In this document: positions 26,225-37,402 of the stretch, in pieces
Numbering within the stretch: position 1 is the stretch's first letter
Layout of the letters: each line of letters opens with the position of its first letter
Assembly: GCF_018780565.1 (NCBI RefSeq)
Contig: NZ_JADMJN010000003.1
Coordinates: 372,001-436,000 of the forward strand
Source: Rhodoferax sp.
GTDB lineage: Bacteria; Pseudomonadota; Gammaproteobacteria; Burkholderiales; Burkholderiaceae_C
Length of the DNA stretch: 64,000 bases
Direction: 5' to 3'
Made by a program: the position numbers and the translations under genes
Notes under the pieces: model-generated
What the model was told of the DNA's origin: nothing
What the model saw: only the letters and a program-made list of their open reading frames with translations
The model's database searches: none

Positions 26225-26632
26225 GTGAAATTTGTTCTCGACAACTGGATGATCATCTCTGTGGCACTGCTCTCGGGCGCCATGCTGTTCTGGCCCGCGC
26301 TCAAGGGTGCAACCGGAGGCGCGCTGACGGCGGCGGGTGCAGTGCAGCTGATCAACCGCGAGAAAGCGGTTGTCATTGATGTGTGTGAAACCGAAGAATT
26401 TGCGGCAGGCCACGTGGGCGGCTCCAAAAATATTCCCCTGAACCAGCTCGAAGAAAAACTGCCTTCGGCGGTGAAGAACAAGGCCTTGCCGGTCATTCTG
26501 GTATGCCAGAGCGGAGCCCGTTCCAACCGCGCGCTGGCCATTGCAAAGAAGCTCGGCTACGAGCAGGCGCAGGCCCTGGGTGGTGGCATGACCGCCTGGA
26601 AAGCCGCCAATCTGCCTGTTGAAAAAGCCTGA
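26225..26632 (+). CDS. membrane-anchored rhodanese-like protein
   Basis: A 135-residue protein starting at GTG 26225, with AAGGA seven bases upstream. An N-terminal transmembrane segment (about residues 8-25) is followed by one rhodanese domain. The active-site loop CQSGARS starts at Cys94, so sulfurtransferase activity is plausible. Conserved DVCETEEFAAGHVGGSKNIP and GGGMTAWKAA are present. It is 17 bases before grxC. The rhodanese-grxC-secB-gpsA order is common in proteobacteria, but the substrate of this protein is not known. Confidence 0.92.
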   Translation: MKFVLDNWMIISVALLSGAMLFWPALKGATGGALTAAGAVQLINREKAVVIDVCETEEFAAGHVGGSKNIPLNQLEEKLPSAVKNKALPVILVCQSGARSNRALAIAKKLGYEQAQALGGGMTAWKAANLPVEKA

Positions 26633-26649
26633 TTTAAAGAGGAAAAGCC

Positions 26650-26913
26650 ATGCAAGCCGTCAAGATGTACACCACCGCAGTCTGTCCCTACTGTGTGCGA
26701 GCCAAGCAGATTCTCAAGTCCAAAGGCGTTGAGAGCATTGAAGAAGTCCGCATCGACGTCGACCCCGTTCAGCGCCAGGCGATGATGGAACTCACCGGGC
26801 GGCGAACAGTTCCGCAGATATTTATTGGACAGACCCACGTTGGCGGTTGCGATGATTTGGTGGCGCTGGATGGGCAGGGGGGCTTGCTGCCTCTGCTGAA
26901 CGCCGCCACCTGA
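26650..26913 (+). CDS. grxC: Glutaredoxin 3
   Basis: An 87-residue dithiol glutaredoxin. The active site CPYC is at residues 12-15, the cis-Pro motif TVPQIF is near 57, and GGCDDL forms the glutathione-binding end. It reduces disulfides and glutathione mixed disulfides with glutathione in the cytosol. AGAGG sits before the ATG. A terminator follows at 26941-26975, so rhodanese and grxC form a two-gene unit. Confidence 0.96.
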   Translation: MQAVKMYTTAVCPYCVRAKQILKSKGVESIEEVRIDVDPVQRQAMMELTGRRTVPQIFIGQTHVGGCDDLVALDGQGGLLPLLNAAT

Positions 26914-26940
26914 GATAATTCCCCTCGATTCCGATCCTGT

Positions 26941-26975
26941 GCCCGCTCAAGCCAAGTCAGAGCGGGCTTTGTTTT
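26941..26975 (+). terminator. Rho-independent terminator after grxC
   Basis: GCCCGCTC (26941-26948) pairs with GAGCGGGC (26960-26967) around an 11-base loop and is followed by TTTGTTTT. It separates grxC from secB. Confidence 0.85.
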
Positions 26976-26990
26976 GACTAGAAAGAACCT

Positions 26991-27446
26991 ATGGCCGACC
27001 AACAAGAACCCGTTTTCCAGATCCAACGCGTCTACCTCAAGGAAGCGTCCCTGGAGCAGCCCAACTCCCCCGCTATTCTGCTGGAGCAGGAGTCGCCCAC
27101 GGTGGACATTCAGCTGGGCGTGAATGCCGCGCCGGTTGCAGAGGGGATTTTCGAAGTCACGGTGACGGCCACGGTACAGACCAAGATCAAGGAAAAAACC
27201 GTGTTTCTGGTGGAAGCCACTCAAGCCGGTATTTTTGAAATCCGCAATTTGCCCCAGGAGCAAATGAGCCAGATCATGGGCATTGCCTGCCCGCAGATCG
27301 TTTACCCCTACCTGCGTGGCAATGTGGCCGACCTGATTCAGCGTGGTGGCTTTCCGCCGGTGCATTTGTCGGAAATCAACTTCCAGGCCATGTACGAGCA
27401 GCAGCAGGCGGCGGCAGCGGCCAATGCCACTGGCGTTACTCAGTAA
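26991..27446 (+). CDS. secB: Protein-export chaperone SecB
   Basis: A 151-residue SecB, a tetrameric cytosolic chaperone that keeps preproteins unfolded and hands them to SecA. Family features include [20 protein letters not shown] near the N-terminus, the beta-strand [20 protein letters not shown] and the conserved [15 protein letters not shown]. The Gln/Ala-rich C-terminus is usual for betaproteobacteria. The start lies 15 bases after the grxC terminator, so its promoter must overlap the terminator or lie further upstream. Confidence 0.97.
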   Translation: MADQQEPVFQIQRVYLKEASLEQPNSPAILLEQESPTVDIQLGVNAAPVAEGIFEVTVTATVQTKIKEKTVFLVEATQAGIFEIRNLPQEQMSQIMGIACPQIVYPYLRGNVADLIQRGGFPPVHLSEINFQAMYEQQQAAAAANATGVTQ

Positions 27447-27498
27447 ATACCGACCGTATTTTCAACCTCTGGCCCTCTAGATAGGGGTTTGGTTTGCT

Positions 27499-28515
27499 AT
27501 GAAAATCGTAGTGCTTGGGGCTGGTGCCTGGGGTACCGCACTGGCAGTCAGTGCTGGCGGTAATCCCTTGGCCCGGCATGCGGTGACGCTCTGGGCGCGA
27601 GATGCCGCGCAGGCGTCCGTCCTGCAGACGCAGCGCGAAAACACACGCTACTTGCCAGGCATTGCACTGCCTTCCTCGCTGGCCATCAGTTCCGTTGCGC
27701 CAAAGCAGATAGACAGCCTCGTGGCTGGCGCTGATCTGGTCATCATCGCTACGCCGATGGCGGGTTTGCGCGGCATGCTGGAGCATTTGCAGCTTTGCAA
27801 AGTGCCGGTAGCTTGGCTGTGCAAGGGCTTTGAAGCTCCGAGTTCGGGGTCTTTTGGGCTTCTGGCCCACGAAATACAAGCGCAGGTAGCTCCTGATTTG
27901 ATAGCGGGTGTGCTCAGTGGACCCAGCTTTGCGCTGGAAGTTGCGCGTGGACAACCGACCGCGCTGGTGGCCGCCAGTGTGCATGCACCGGTACGCCTGG
28001 CGCTGGTAGAGGCTTTTCACAGCCCGACCGTGCGTGTCTATGCCAATGATGACATCGTGGGCGTGGAAGTGGGTGGTGCGGTGAAGAACGTGCTGGCCAT
28101 TGCCACCGGCTTGTGCGATGGCCTGAATCTGGGCCTCAACGCCCGCGCTGCGCTCATTACCCGGGGTCTTGCCGAGATGACCCGCCTGGGCGTGGCGCTC
28201 GGTGCCCGGGTGGATACTTTCATGGGCTTGAGCGGCCTGGGTGATCTGGTGCTGACAGCTACTGGCGATTTGTCGCGCAACCGGCAGGTGGGCCTGGCCT
28301 TGGCGCAGGGGCATACCCTGGCGCAGGCGGTGGCATCGCTGGGCCATGTGGCCGAAGGTGTCTATTCCGCCCGCACGGTGGTGCAGCGTGCTGCTCTTCT
28401 GGGGGTGGAGATGCCGATTGCGCAGGCGGTGGTGGCTTTGCTGGATGGCCAGATCAAGCCGCCTCAGGCCATAGCCTTGTTGATGGGACGCGAGCCGACG
28501 GTTGAATTGGCGTGA
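27499..28515 (+). CDS. gpsA: Glycerol-3-phosphate dehydrogenase [NAD(P)+]
   Basis: A 338-residue enzyme reducing dihydroxyacetone phosphate to sn-glycerol-3-phosphate for phospholipid synthesis. The nucleotide-binding loop [12 protein letters not shown] is at residues 4-15, and [15 protein letters not shown] and [13 protein letters not shown] follow, the latter with the catalytic Lys. Length and motifs are complete. Residues about 117-136 are encoded by a dispersed repeat copy (27849-27905), yet the protein there ([19 protein letters not shown]) still looks like normal GpsA. Confidence 0.96.
   Translation: MKIVVLGAGAWGTALAVSAGGNPLARHAVTLWARDAAQASVLQTQRENTRYLPGIALPSSLAISSVAPKQIDSLVAGADLVIIATPMAGLRGMLEHLQLCKVPVAWLCKGFEAPSSGSFGLLAHEIQAQVAPDLIAGVLSGPSFALEVARGQPTALVAASVHAPVRLALVEAFHSPTVRVYANDDIVGVEVGGAVKNVLAIATGLCDGLNLGLNARAALITRGLAEMTRLGVALGARVDTFMGLSGLGDLVLTATGDLSRNRQVGLALAQGHTLAQAVASLGHVAEGVYSARTVVQRAALLGVEMPIAQAVVALLDGQIKPPQAIALLMGREPTVELA
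27849..27905 (-). repeat. dispersed GCTA-N9-(T/G)AGC repeat, copy inside gpsA
   Basis: On the minus strand it begins GCTATCAAATCAGGAGCT and ends in GGGCCAGAAGCCC then AAAAGAC. It is 57 bases long, the same length as the intergenic copy at 37103-37159, and the two agree at 37 of 57 positions without gaps. The first 18 bases match the torD copy (56921-56976) at 17 positions. It is in frame in gpsA. Confidence 0.75.
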
Positions 28516-28549
28516 ACCCGCCCCGATGTGAAACCCTATGGGGACCCCG

Positions 28550-29428
28550 ATGACTTCTTATTTCGATTTTTCTCCCGCTGCGATCACTGCGCTGGCCCAA
28601 GCCGATGTGGCGCGCGCCTTGCAGGAAGACGTGGGCGCCGGCGATCTGACCGCCGGTTTGATTGACCCGACCCGCCGCGCCCGTGCGCGGGTGCTGGCAC
28701 GCGAAGCGGCTGTCATGTGTGGTGCGCCGTGGGCTCAAGCCGCGTTGCAGCAGCTTGACCCGCAGGTCAAAATCACTTGGCATGTGCAGGAAGGGCAGCG
28801 CTGCGCGCCAGACCAAGTGGTGCTGGAGATGGAAGGCTCGGCCCGTGCCCTGCTGACTGCCGAACGCACCGCGCTCAATTTTCTGCAGCTGCTCAGCGCC
28901 GTGGCCAGCAAAACCGCCACTTATTGCGAAGCAGTGCAATCCGTGCCTGGCAACCGGGCGCAGATCGTGGACACGCGCAAGACGCTCCCCGGCTTGCGCC
29001 TGGCCCAGAAATATGCCGTGCGCACGGGTGGCGGCACCAACCACCGTATCGGCCTGTACGACGCCGTGCTGATCAAGGAAAACCATATCGCAGCAGCCGG
29101 TGGTGTCACCGCGGTGCTGCAACGTGCCGCAGCGATTGCGCCCACCGCTAAGTTCGTCGAGATTGAAGTGGAAACCATTGCGCAGCTGGCCGAGGCCCTG
29201 GGTGCTGGCGCGACCATGGTGTTGCTCGACAACATGGACCTGGCCCAATTGCGTGAGGCCGTCAAGCTCAATGCCGGGCGCGCCATTCTTGAAGTGTCGG
29301 GCGGCGTCAACATGCGCACCGTGCGCGATATTGCCGCTACGGGTGTTGACCGGATTTCGATTGGTGCCCTGACCAAAGACGTCCAGGCGACCGATTTCTC
29401 CATGCGTTTCAGTTCGGACCCAACATGA
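28550..29428 (+). CDS. nadC: Nicotinate-nucleotide diphosphorylase (carboxylating)
   Basis: About 292 residues. It converts quinolinate and PRPP to nicotinate mononucleotide in de novo NAD synthesis. Motifs include [49 protein letters not shown] and EVSGGVN. ATG 28550 is preferred because GGGGA lies five bases upstream; ATG 28538 would add four residues. The gene overlaps nadA by four bases (ATGA), so the two enzymes are translationally coupled. Confidence 0.96.
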   Translation: MTSYFDFSPAAITALAQADVARALQEDVGAGDLTAGLIDPTRRARARVLAREAAVMCGAPWAQAALQQLDPQVKITWHVQEGQRCAPDQVVLEMEGSARALLTAERTALNFLQLLSAVASKTATYCEAVQSVPGNRAQIVDTRKTLPGLRLAQKYAVRTGGGTNHRIGLYDAVLIKENHIAAAGGVTAVLQRAAAIAPTAKFVEIEVETIAQLAEALGAGATMVLLDNMDLAQLREAVKLNAGRAILEVSGGVNMRTVRDIAATGVDRISIGALTKDVQATDFSMRFSSDPT

Positions 29429-30561
29429 GCAGCATTCCCACCACTGTGATGGACGTCGAATACGAGCAGCCGCAAACCGATGCTGCGCCGGGCGCCAGCG
29501 CCTGCGCCACCAAACATGCCTGGGCCCGTGTGCCGGTCGAGCCCGGCCCTGCTGAGCGTGCCGCGCTCAAAGACAAAATTCGTCGACTGCTTAAAGAGCG
29601 CAACGCGGTGATGGTGTCGCACTACTACGTGCACCCGGACTTGCAGGACTTGGCCGAGGAGACCGGTGGCATCGTCAGCGATTCACTGGAGATGGCCCGC
29701 TTCGGACGGGACCATGCGGCCACCACGCTGGTGGTGTCGGGTGTGCGATTCATGGGCGAAACCTCCAAGATCCTCTCGCCCGAAAAACGCGTGCTGATGC
29801 CCGACCTGGACGCCACCTGTTCGCTGGATCTGGGCTGCCCGGTGGACGACTTCAGCGCTTTTTGCGATGCCCATCCCGACCGCACCGTGGTGGTCTATGC
29901 CAACACCAGCGCGGCGGTGAAGGCACGGTCCGACTGGCTGGTGACCTCCAGCTGTGCGCTGGACATCGTGCGTGCGCTCAAGGACAAGGGCCACAAGATT
30001 TTGTGGGCGCCGGACCGCCATCTGGGTGGCTACATCCAGCGCGAAACCGGGGCCGACATGGTGATGTGGGGCGGCTCCTGCATCGTGCACGACGAGTTCA
30101 AGGCCTTTGAGCTGCAAGCCCTGATGAAGGAACACCCCGGCGCCAAGGTGCTGGTGCACCCTGAGTCCCCGGCCGACGTGGTGGCCCTGGCCGACGCCGT
30201 GGGCTCCACCTCCGGCATCCTCAAGGCCGCGCACGAGATGGACGCCAAAGAGTTCATCGTGGCCACCGACAACGGCATGATGCACAAGCTGCGCACCCTG
30301 AACCCGACCAAGACATTCATCGAAGCCCCCACCGCCGGCAACAGCGCCACCTGCAAAAGCTGCGCCCATTGCCCCTGGATGGCCATGAACAGCCTGGCGG
30401 GTCTGGCACAAGTTCTGGAATTGGGTACCAATGAAATTCACGTCGACTCTGCCTTGGGCCTGCGTGCCCGGCTGCCGATTGACCGCATGCTGGCATTCAC
30501 CTCTGCGCTCAAGGGGGGGCAGGATGCGGGTAGCCTGGTGCCCCTCATTGGTGCTGCCTAA
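29425..30561 (+). CDS. nadA: Quinolinate synthase
   Basis: A 378-residue [4Fe-4S] enzyme that condenses iminoaspartate with dihydroxyacetone phosphate to quinolinate. Cluster ligands are visible in [11 protein letters not shown] (Cys132), WGGSCIVH and [10 protein letters not shown]. The [13 protein letters not shown] and [15 protein letters not shown] segments are typical. A poorly conserved N-terminal extension of about 45 residues includes a Cys. It follows nadC by overlap. Its partner nadB (aspartate oxidase) is at 34.6-36.2 kb on the opposite strand. Confidence 0.97.
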   Translation: MSSIPTTVMDVEYEQPQTDAAPGASACATKHAWARVPVEPGPAERAALKDKIRRLLKERNAVMVSHYYVHPDLQDLAEETGGIVSDSLEMARFGRDHAATTLVVSGVRFMGETSKILSPEKRVLMPDLDATCSLDLGCPVDDFSAFCDAHPDRTVVVYANTSAAVKARSDWLVTSSCALDIVRALKDKGHKILWAPDRHLGGYIQRETGADMVMWGGSCIVHDEFKAFELQALMKEHPGAKVLVHPESPADVVALADAVGSTSGILKAAHEMDAKEFIVATDNGMMHKLRTLNPTKTFIEAPTAGNSATCKSCAHCPWMAMNSLAGLAQVLELGTNEIHVDSALGLRARLPIDRMLAFTSALKGGQDAGSLVPLIGAA

Positions 30562-30564
30562 GTC

Positions 30565-30618
30565 GCTATTGAATTTGTAGTAAGAAAGTTGCCGACCTGA
30601 TCGGACGGTGGCAACTTT
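30565..30618. terminator. convergent terminator hairpin with repeat-like head after nadA
   Basis: AAAGTTGCC (30585-30593) pairs perfectly with GGCAACTTT (30610-30618). The stem can continue with ACC/GGT inside after a one-base bulge. It lies between nadA and the convergent gene ending at 30617, whose stop codon overlaps the right arm. The bases just before it, GCTATTGAATTTGTAGT at 30565, match the head of the dispersed repeat (GCTA-N9-TAGY), so the terminator may be built on a repeat copy. Confidence 0.55.
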
Positions 30619-31222
30619 AAAGATCTGCAGCGTAGCGCGCTTGCATCTCTTCTTGCGTTTCCGCAGGAGACTCGATACCCGTCTGGCTGTTGATCATTTG
30701 CCCCATCGTGGGCAGCAGAGATCGGTCTACTTGGGCGTCCGCTTGCCACAGCCTGGAGCGCATGAAGGCCTTGGCGCAATGCAGGTAGGCTTCTTCGACC
30801 AGCACTTCAATGACCAGTGTGGGCATGCGCTTCGCCCCGGCGAAGACCTGCATGTGATCTTCACGCCGTGACAGCTGCGCACTGCCGTTGATGCGCAGCG
30901 TTTCATCAACGCCGGGAACCATGAAGAGCAGTCCTAGCTTGCCGGTTGCAATGATGTTTTCCAGCGTGTCCAGTCGGTTGTTGCCAGGCGCATCCGGGAT
31001 GAGCAGCGTTGCGTCATCGAGCACTTTGACAAAGCCGGGAGCGCCACCCCGGGGCGATGCGTCCATCGCCTGATGCAATCCACTGCTGGCTAGGACCAAA
31101 AACGGCGAGAGCCCAATAAAGTGCCTGCAATGCGGGTCCAGCTTGGAGAGTGACTTTTTGATCGCTCGTTCTTTCGGCATGGCGTACAAGGCGCGCAGTT
31201 TTTCAACGGTATCGATGTTCAT
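30617..31222 (-). CDS. pyridoxamine 5'-phosphate oxidase family flavin-binding protein
   Basis: About 201 residues from ATG 31222; an upstream in-frame start would add 18 poorly conserved residues. The split-barrel FMN-binding fold is suggested by LDPHCRHFIGLSPFLVLAS, APGFVKVLDDATLLIPD and GLLFMVPGVDETLRINGSA. These match the MSMEG_1061-type branch of the PNPOx-like family, whose members bind FMN or a related cofactor and whose substrates are mostly unknown. It is convergent with nadA and shares its terminator. About 280 bases upstream (31223-31505) contain no gene I can support. Confidence 0.85.
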   Translation of the reverse strand: MNIDTVEKLRALYAMPKERAIKKSLSKLDPHCRHFIGLSPFLVLASSGLHQAMDASPRGGAPGFVKVLDDATLLIPDAPGNNRLDTLENIIATGKLGLLFMVPGVDETLRINGSAQLSRREDHMQVFAGAKRMPTLVIEVLVEEAYLHCAKAFMRSRLWQADAQVDRSLLPTMGQMINSQTGIESPAETQEEMQARYAADL

Positions 31223-31505
31223 GGTGCTTTTGGTATTGCGATCAATTGAAGTCGTCAACAGCACGATAGCATCCAAGCGGGCTTGCGGCGTTTTGGTTTG
31301 ACGACGTGGCGGCTTTGAGTCGTGACAACATGCAATGTTGACGAGTTGGGATTGAATGCCCGGTCAGGAAAAGGCTCATAGCGGTCCTACAAAATTCCAG
31401 ACTGCGGTCATTAAAAACTATGATTTCGCGCTTTTACGTGAAAGTAACCGGTGACTTGCGCCAGAAGCGCGCGGGCGCCGCAAGGCGTCCGTGTTGGCTG
31501 ACATG

Positions 31506-32000
31506 TTAAAGCGCGTTCTCAACATATTTGACGAGCCCTTCAGTGAGGCATTCCAGTTCAGACGGGTAGTACCGAATATCGGCCTCGTCAATCGGCGCGC
31601 CGCGTTTCTCCCACTTGCGCCCCTTTTCGCTCACTTGCTCGGGGGTTTGGCCGTCCTGTAGCTCGTAGCTGTATCGGGCCTTCTCGAAAACGAACTGGAA
31701 CCAGTGAAGCAGTTTGCCGACGTCCGCCAGGTCCGCATGGCCCGGCATTCTTGCGCGGGCTATGCCCATGATTTCATCCTGCGATGCGGTCGGAAGCATT
31801 TTCCACAGTTGCTTGTAGTCGTGGCCGCCGGCCCGCGGCTGCCCGGACGCAAGAATGGCCGCTTTCAGCAGCACTTCGAAGGCAAGCACTCGCAGGAATG
31901 CTTGAGAGTCTGAGCGCGTGTCCAAGGACGCCCCAAGAATGTCGGCGTCATGGCGCCGGCCTTGAGCTTCATGCAGCATGCGTGCGACACGATGCTTCAT
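31506..32000 (-). CDS. hypothetical protein, possibly HEPN-like
   Basis: A 164-residue soluble, largely helical protein that I do not recognise with certainty. ARMLHEAQGRRHDADILG and AFLRVLAFEVLLKAAIL resemble the first helices of HEPN-type proteins, which include RNases and nucleotidyltransferase partners. The classic RxxxxH catalytic motif is not seen. No signal peptide or membrane segment is present. The neighbour at 32072 and the flanking gaps suggest a small accessory patch between the NAD and pantothenate genes. Confidence 0.5.
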   Translation of the reverse strand: MKHRVARMLHEAQGRRHDADILGASLDTRSDSQAFLRVLAFEVLLKAAILASGQPRAGGHDYKQLWKMLPTASQDEIMGIARARMPGHADLADVGKLLHWFQFVFEKARYSYELQDGQTPEQVSEKGRKWEKRGAPIDEADIRYYPSELECLTEGLVKYVENAL

Positions 32001-32071
32001 AGCGCTTTAACGTTGAAGCCAAGCGGGGCCGAAGGCGTCCGGCTTGGGCGACCAGTTGGAAGTCGAGCGGA

Positions 32072-32485
32072 TCATTTCGGGAGAAGAGTAGGAAGGACGA
32101 TGTTCTCAATGTCACTGTCTTGACTCTCCAGCCATGTTGGCATGCGGCTGCATATACCTTGCATGTCGGATTGGTTCTTAAGTTGGAGAAGGATCTGCTC
32201 TTCCATTTCCCCAAGCTCGATTATGAAACGCGCTCGCTCCTGTAGCGGAGGAAATGCGAAACAGGCCTCTTTCACCTTCACAGCCTTTGCTTCATTTCGG
32301 CGCTTCCATGAAACAAAAGCATCGGTCATCCGAATTTTTAGTTCGGGCTGTGCTGCAATGCATTGGTTGCCCCACTTTTCGTGGAAACCACTGGGATCGC
32401 AACTGCTCACCATAGCAAACTCGATATTTGCAAGCGCTGCTGGCGAAAAAATGACGAAAATGGTAAGTATCCCAATTCGGTTCAT
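32072..32485 (-). CDS. hypothetical secreted protein
   Basis: About 137 residues from ATG 32485. MNRIGILTIFVIFSPAALA is a clear Sec signal peptide, which decides the start over an upstream in-frame codon that would add 16 residues. The mature part contains four Cys residues (VSSCDPSG, NQCIAAQ, EACFAFP, GICSRMP), probably two disulfides. Charged helices near EMEEQILLQLKNQ end the protein. No family was recognised. Base composition is richer in A+T than the neighbouring biosynthetic genes, which fits acquired DNA but does not prove it. Confidence 0.6.
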   Translation of the reverse strand: MNRIGILTIFVIFSPAALANIEFAMVSSCDPSGFHEKWGNQCIAAQPELKIRMTDAFVSWKRRNEAKAVKVKEACFAFPPLQERARFIIELGEMEEQILLQLKNQSDMQGICSRMPTWLESQDSDIENIVLPTLLPK

Positions 32486-32831
32486 GGCGAAATCCAACGT
32501 GATGTAGACCGTACGCCCTGAGGTGTATCCCAATACACCGCAGCGGAACTTGAGTGAGCACTTTCGTTGCAGCCCTTATGAGGCCTGCATGCGTTTGAAA
32601 TTAGCATGTTCATGCTCCCTGAATGATCCGTGAAACCCGGCAATTTTTTGGCTCATTCTACGGACAAACAAGGCCTCGAATCGACATTGAAGACAAGCGT
32701 GAGTTTGCCGCGCTCAATTTGCAGTCGACATCTACTCCAAGCGGCTCGCAGGGTTTGGGGCACTGGCCCCGGCCGATTTCTGGGCATTTGACAGTATGAG
32801 GCCGGGGCCAGTGCCCCAAACCCTGCCACCG
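32486..32831. other. 346-base non-coding gap
   Basis: No gene is supported here. Short reading frames lack a ribosome binding site or recognisable protein. The right end holds the perfect 27-bp inverted repeat at 32748-32826, just after the panC stop. Confidence 0.6.
32748..32826. repeat. perfect 27-bp inverted repeat after panC
   Basis: Bases 32748-32774 are the exact reverse complement of 32800-32826, with a 25-base spacer. Each arm contains GGGTTTGGGGCACTGGCCCC or its complement. The outer arm ends six bases after the panC stop. No T-run follows on either side, so it is not a normal Rho-independent terminator. It could block or stabilise the 3' end of the panBC message, or be a small REP/MITE-like element. 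Confidence 0.85.
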
Positions 32832-34548
<1,717 letters not shown>

Positions 34549-34623
34549 GCGAATCTCCCAGGAAATTTGGCGCGAGTCTATAACAAATGAAAAGTGCCGG
34601 CTGCAGCAAGCCCTGGCTTGCTG

Positions 34624-36216
34624 TCAGGGCTCCAGGATGGTGGGCAGTGCCACCGGTGCGAGTTCGGGGTAATCACGGCTGAAATGCAGGCCACGGCTTT
34701 CATGACGGGCCTGGGCGCTGCGCACGATCAGGTCTGCCACTTGCACCAGGTTGCGCAATTCCAGCAGGTCACGGGTGACATGGAAGTGGGCGTAGAACTC
34801 CTGGATTTCACCCTGCAGCAGGGCAATGCGGTGGGCAGCGCGCTCAAGCCGCTTGTTGGTGCGCACGATGCCCACGTAGTCCCACATGAAGCGGCGCAAC
34901 TCGTCCCAGTTGTGCGAGATGACCACGGCTTCGTCGGCGTCGCTGACGCGGCTCTCATCCCAGGCCGGCAGAACGGGCGGCTGGGTGGGCGCTGTGCGCT
35001 CAATCGCCTGCGTGGTGGCTTGTGCAAACACCATGCATTCCACCAGGGAGTTGCTGGCCAGCCGGTTGGCGCCGTGCAGGCCGCTACAGGCGGTTTCGCC
35101 AATCGCGTACAAGCCGTTCACATCGGTGCGGCCAGCCAGGTCGGCCATGACGCCGCCGCAGGTGTAATGCGCGGCGGGCACCACGGGGATGGGTTGTTTG
35201 GAGATGTCGATACCCAACTCCAGGCAACGTGCATAGATGTTGGGAAAGTGCTCTTGCAGAAAGCTCAGGGGCTGGTGCGAAATGTCGAGGTAAACGCAGT
35301 CCAGACCGCCTTTTTTCATCTCGAAGTCGATGGCGCGGGCCACCACATCGCGCGGGGCGAGTTCGGCGCGTGCGTCGTGCTGCGGCATGAAGCGCGTGCC
35401 ATCGGGCAGCAGCAGGCGACCCCCTTCGCCACGCACGGCTTCGCTGATCAGGAAGGACTTGGCGTGCGGGTGGTACAGGCAGGTGGGGTGGAACTGGATG
35501 AACTCCATGTTCTGCACCCGGCAGCCCGCGCGCCAGGCTGCGGCAATGCCGTCGCCGGTGGCGGTGTCGGGGTTGGTGGTGTACAGATACACCTTGCCAG
35601 CGCCGCCGGTGGCCAGAATGGTGTGCGGTGCGCTGAAGGTCAGGACTTCATCCGTTGCTTCGTCCAGCGCGTACAGGCCCAGGCAGCGCCTGGGGCTTGG
35701 CGTCTTGCCTTTGCGCGCGCTCAGCTTGGCGTCGGTGATCAGGTCCACCAGCGTGTGGTGTTCAAAGAGTGTGATGCTGGGCGTCTGGCGCACCTTCTCG
35801 ATCAAGGTGCGCTGTACCGCCGCACCGGTGGCGTCGGTCACATGCACAATGCGCCGGGCGCTGTGCCCGCCTTCGCGGGTGAGATGCAGGTGGCCGTCTT
35901 CTTCCGAGAACGGTACGCCCATTTTTTGCAGCCATGCGATGGCCTGGGGTGCCTGCTCCACCACGAAGCGGGTAGCGGCCAGATCGCACAGGCCGGCACC
36001 GGCCACCAGCGTGTCGTCCACGTGGGCGTCAAAGCTGTCGTCCTTGCTCCAGACGGCGGCAATGCCGCCCTGTGCCCAGCCGCTGGAGCCTTCCTGCACG
36101 GCGCGCTTGGTGATCACCGCCACACGGTGATGAGGTGCCAGCAGCAGGGCGGCGCTCAAGCCTGCCAAGCCGCTGCCGACGATCAGAACGTCAAAATGAT
36201 GGGAAGAAGGAGTCAC
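34624..36216 (-). CDS. nadB: L-aspartate oxidase
   Basis: A 530-residue flavoprotein, the usual length, from GTG 36216. This start is chosen because [16 protein letters not shown] leads straight into the FAD-binding motif; no upstream ATG fits and no clear ribosome binding site was seen. It oxidises L-aspartate to iminoaspartate for Nad[45 protein letters not shown] and [12 protein letters not shown] are characteristic of the succinate dehydrogenase/fumarate reductase flavoprotein family and of NadB. It stands apart from nadCA and next to scpA and panBC. Confidence 0.95.
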   Translation of the reverse strand: MTPSSHHFDVLIVGSGLAGLSAALLLAPHHRVAVITKRAVQEGSSGWAQGGIAAVWSKDDSFDAHVDDTLVAGAGLCDLAATRFVVEQAPQAIAWLQKMGVPFSEEDGHLHLTREGGHSARRIVHVTDATGAAVQRTLIEKVRQTPSITLFEHHTLVDLITDAKLSARKGKTPSPRRCLGLYALDEATDEVLTFSAPHTILATGGAGKVYLYTTNPDTATGDGIAAAWRAGCRVQNMEFIQFHPTCLYHPHAKSFLISEAVRGEGGRLLLPDGTRFMPQHDARAELAPRDVVARAIDFEMKKGGLDCVYLDISHQPLSFLQEHFPNIYARCLELGIDISKQPIPVVPAAHYTCGGVMADLAGRTDVNGLYAIGETACSGLHGANRLASNSLVECMVFAQATTQAIERTAPTQPPVLPAWDESRVSDADEAVVISHNWDELRRFMWDYVGIVRTNKRLERAAHRIALLQGEIQEFYAHFHVTRDLLELRNLVQVADLIVRSAQARHESRGLHFSRDYPELAPVALPTILEP

Positions 36217-36238
36217 GAGAGGGGCGCAGTGGATGCGT

Positions 36239-37096
36239 TCAAGCGGGAGAGTAGGCCAGGCGGACGTAAATGGGCGCAAATACCTCGGCCTGGGTGATTT
36301 CAATCAGGGTTTCCTTGGCGAGCTCAAGCAAGGCAATGAAGGTGACGACGAGTACCGGCGTGCCTTTGTGGGGGTCGAACAGTTCTTCAAATTCGACAAA
36401 GCGTCGTCCTTGCAGTTTCTTGAGCACCATGCTCATGTGTTCGCGTACCGACAGCTCTTCACGCGTGATCTTGTGGTGCTGTACCAGCTTGGCACGCTTC
36501 AAAATGTCGCGCCAGGCTTCCTGCAGGTCCACCAGATGGACATCCGGAAAACGCGGCTGCAGGGATTGCTCAATGTAGACCTGCGCCTTGAGGAAGTCTC
36601 GGCCAAACTGCGGCACCGCGTTGAGCCTGGCGGCTGCCAGCTTCATCTGCTCATATTCCAGCAGCCGGCGCACCAGTTCGGCACGGGGGTCTTCTGCCTC
36701 CTCGCCTTCGGCCACCTTCTTGGGCGGCAGCAGCATGCGTGATTTGATTTCAATCAGCATGGCAGCCATCAGCAGATATTCTGCTGCCAATTCCAGGTTG
36801 CGACCGCGAATTTCGTCAACGTACACCAAGTACTGGCGCGTCAGACCCGCCATTGGAATGTCCAGAATATTGAAATTCTGCTTGCGAATCAGGTACAGCA
36901 GCAGGTCCAGCGGGCCTTCGAAGGCTTCCAGAAAGACTTCCAGCGCATCGGGGGGAATGTACAAATCCCGCGGCATGGTGAACAGGGGCTCGCCATAGAG
37001 CCGGGCCACCGCAACGTTGTCCACCACGTTCGGCATACCGGCCAGCTCAGGCGCCGCTGCGTCAGCAAGCGCGTCGTGGTTCGATGGGTGGGTCAT
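36239..37096 (-). CDS. scpA: Segregation and condensation protein A
   Basis: A 285-residue ScpA, the kleisin partner of the SMC condensin complex with Scp[26 protein letters not shown] in parts ([21 protein letters not shown]) is the N-terminal SMC-neck-binding signature, and the C-terminal winged helix contains [17 protein letters not shown]. An about 45-residue N-terminal extension is typical of betaproteobacteria. It ends 22 bases before nadB. Upstream lies an intergenic copy of the dispersed repeat. Confidence 0.94.
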   Translation of the reverse strand: MTHPSNHDALADAAAPELAGMPNVVDNVAVARLYGEPLFTMPRDLYIPPDALEVFLEAFEGPLDLLLYLIRKQNFNILDIPMAGLTRQYLVYVDEIRGRNLELAAEYLLMAAMLIEIKSRMLLPPKKVAEGEEAEDPRAELVRRLLEYEQMKLAAARLNAVPQFGRDFLKAQVYIEQSLQPRFPDVHLVDLQEAWRDILKRAKLVQHHKITREELSVREHMSMVLKKLQGRRFVEFEELFDPHKGTPVLVVTFIALLELAKETLIEITQAEVFAPIYVRLAYSPA

Positions 37097-37102
37097 TGAT
37101 TA

Positions 37103-37159
37103 GCTATCAAATAAATAGCTTCCAGTGCCCTGTATTCAAGGGCCAGAGGCTGATTTGAC
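37103..37159 (+). repeat. dispersed GCTA-N9-TAGC repeat, intergenic copy before scpA
   Basis: It begins GCTATCAAATAAATAGC (GCTA, nine bases, TAGC) and ends GGGCCAGAGGC then TGATTTGAC, 57 bases in all. It lies in the 76-base gap between DUF3460 and scpA. This copy and the reverse-oriented gpsA copy define the repeat length used here. Confidence 0.75.
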
Positions 37160-37172
37160 TGCTGTATTTGGG

Positions 37173-37379
37173 CTACTTGGCGTCAGTCTGGTAGACGTAG
37201 GGCTTTTGGGCAACCTGGGCTGCGCGGTACTCGCTCCAGGCGCTGCGGTCCACCGACTTGTCCCACAGCAGTTCGCGGCCCTTGCGTTGCTTGGCTTCCA
37301 GATCCGCATCCTTGGCTTTGAGCTGTTCGATGAACTGGGTGGCGTCAGACTGGTACTTGGGGCGGTAAAAAATATTCAT
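37173..37379 (-). CDS. DUF3460 family protein
   Basis: A 68-residue protein beginning MNIFYRPKYQSDATQFIEQL and ending in YVYQTDAK, matching DUF3460, a small family found in betaproteobacteria with unknown function. ATG 37379 has AGAGG upstream at good spacing. It is soluble and highly charged. It lies between the SulP transporter and scpA on the same strand. Confidence 0.88.
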   Translation of the reverse strand: MNIFYRPKYQSDATQFIEQLKAKDADLEAKQRKGRELLWDKSVDRSAWSEYRAAQVAQKPYVYQTDAK

Positions 37380-37402
37380 GAACTTAACCTCTTTGTGGCA
37401 TT

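Noticed and set aside
31260-31305. Dispersed-repeat tail in the 31223-31505 gap
   Set aside because: Ends in GTTTGAC like the 37103 copy but lacks the GCTA-N9-TAGC head. Too short to support.
34594-36297. 567-codon open frame antisense to nadB
   Set aside because: Its length comes from high G+C codon structure opposite nadB. The protein has no recognisable domain, while the nadB strand shows clear L-aspartate oxidase motifs.
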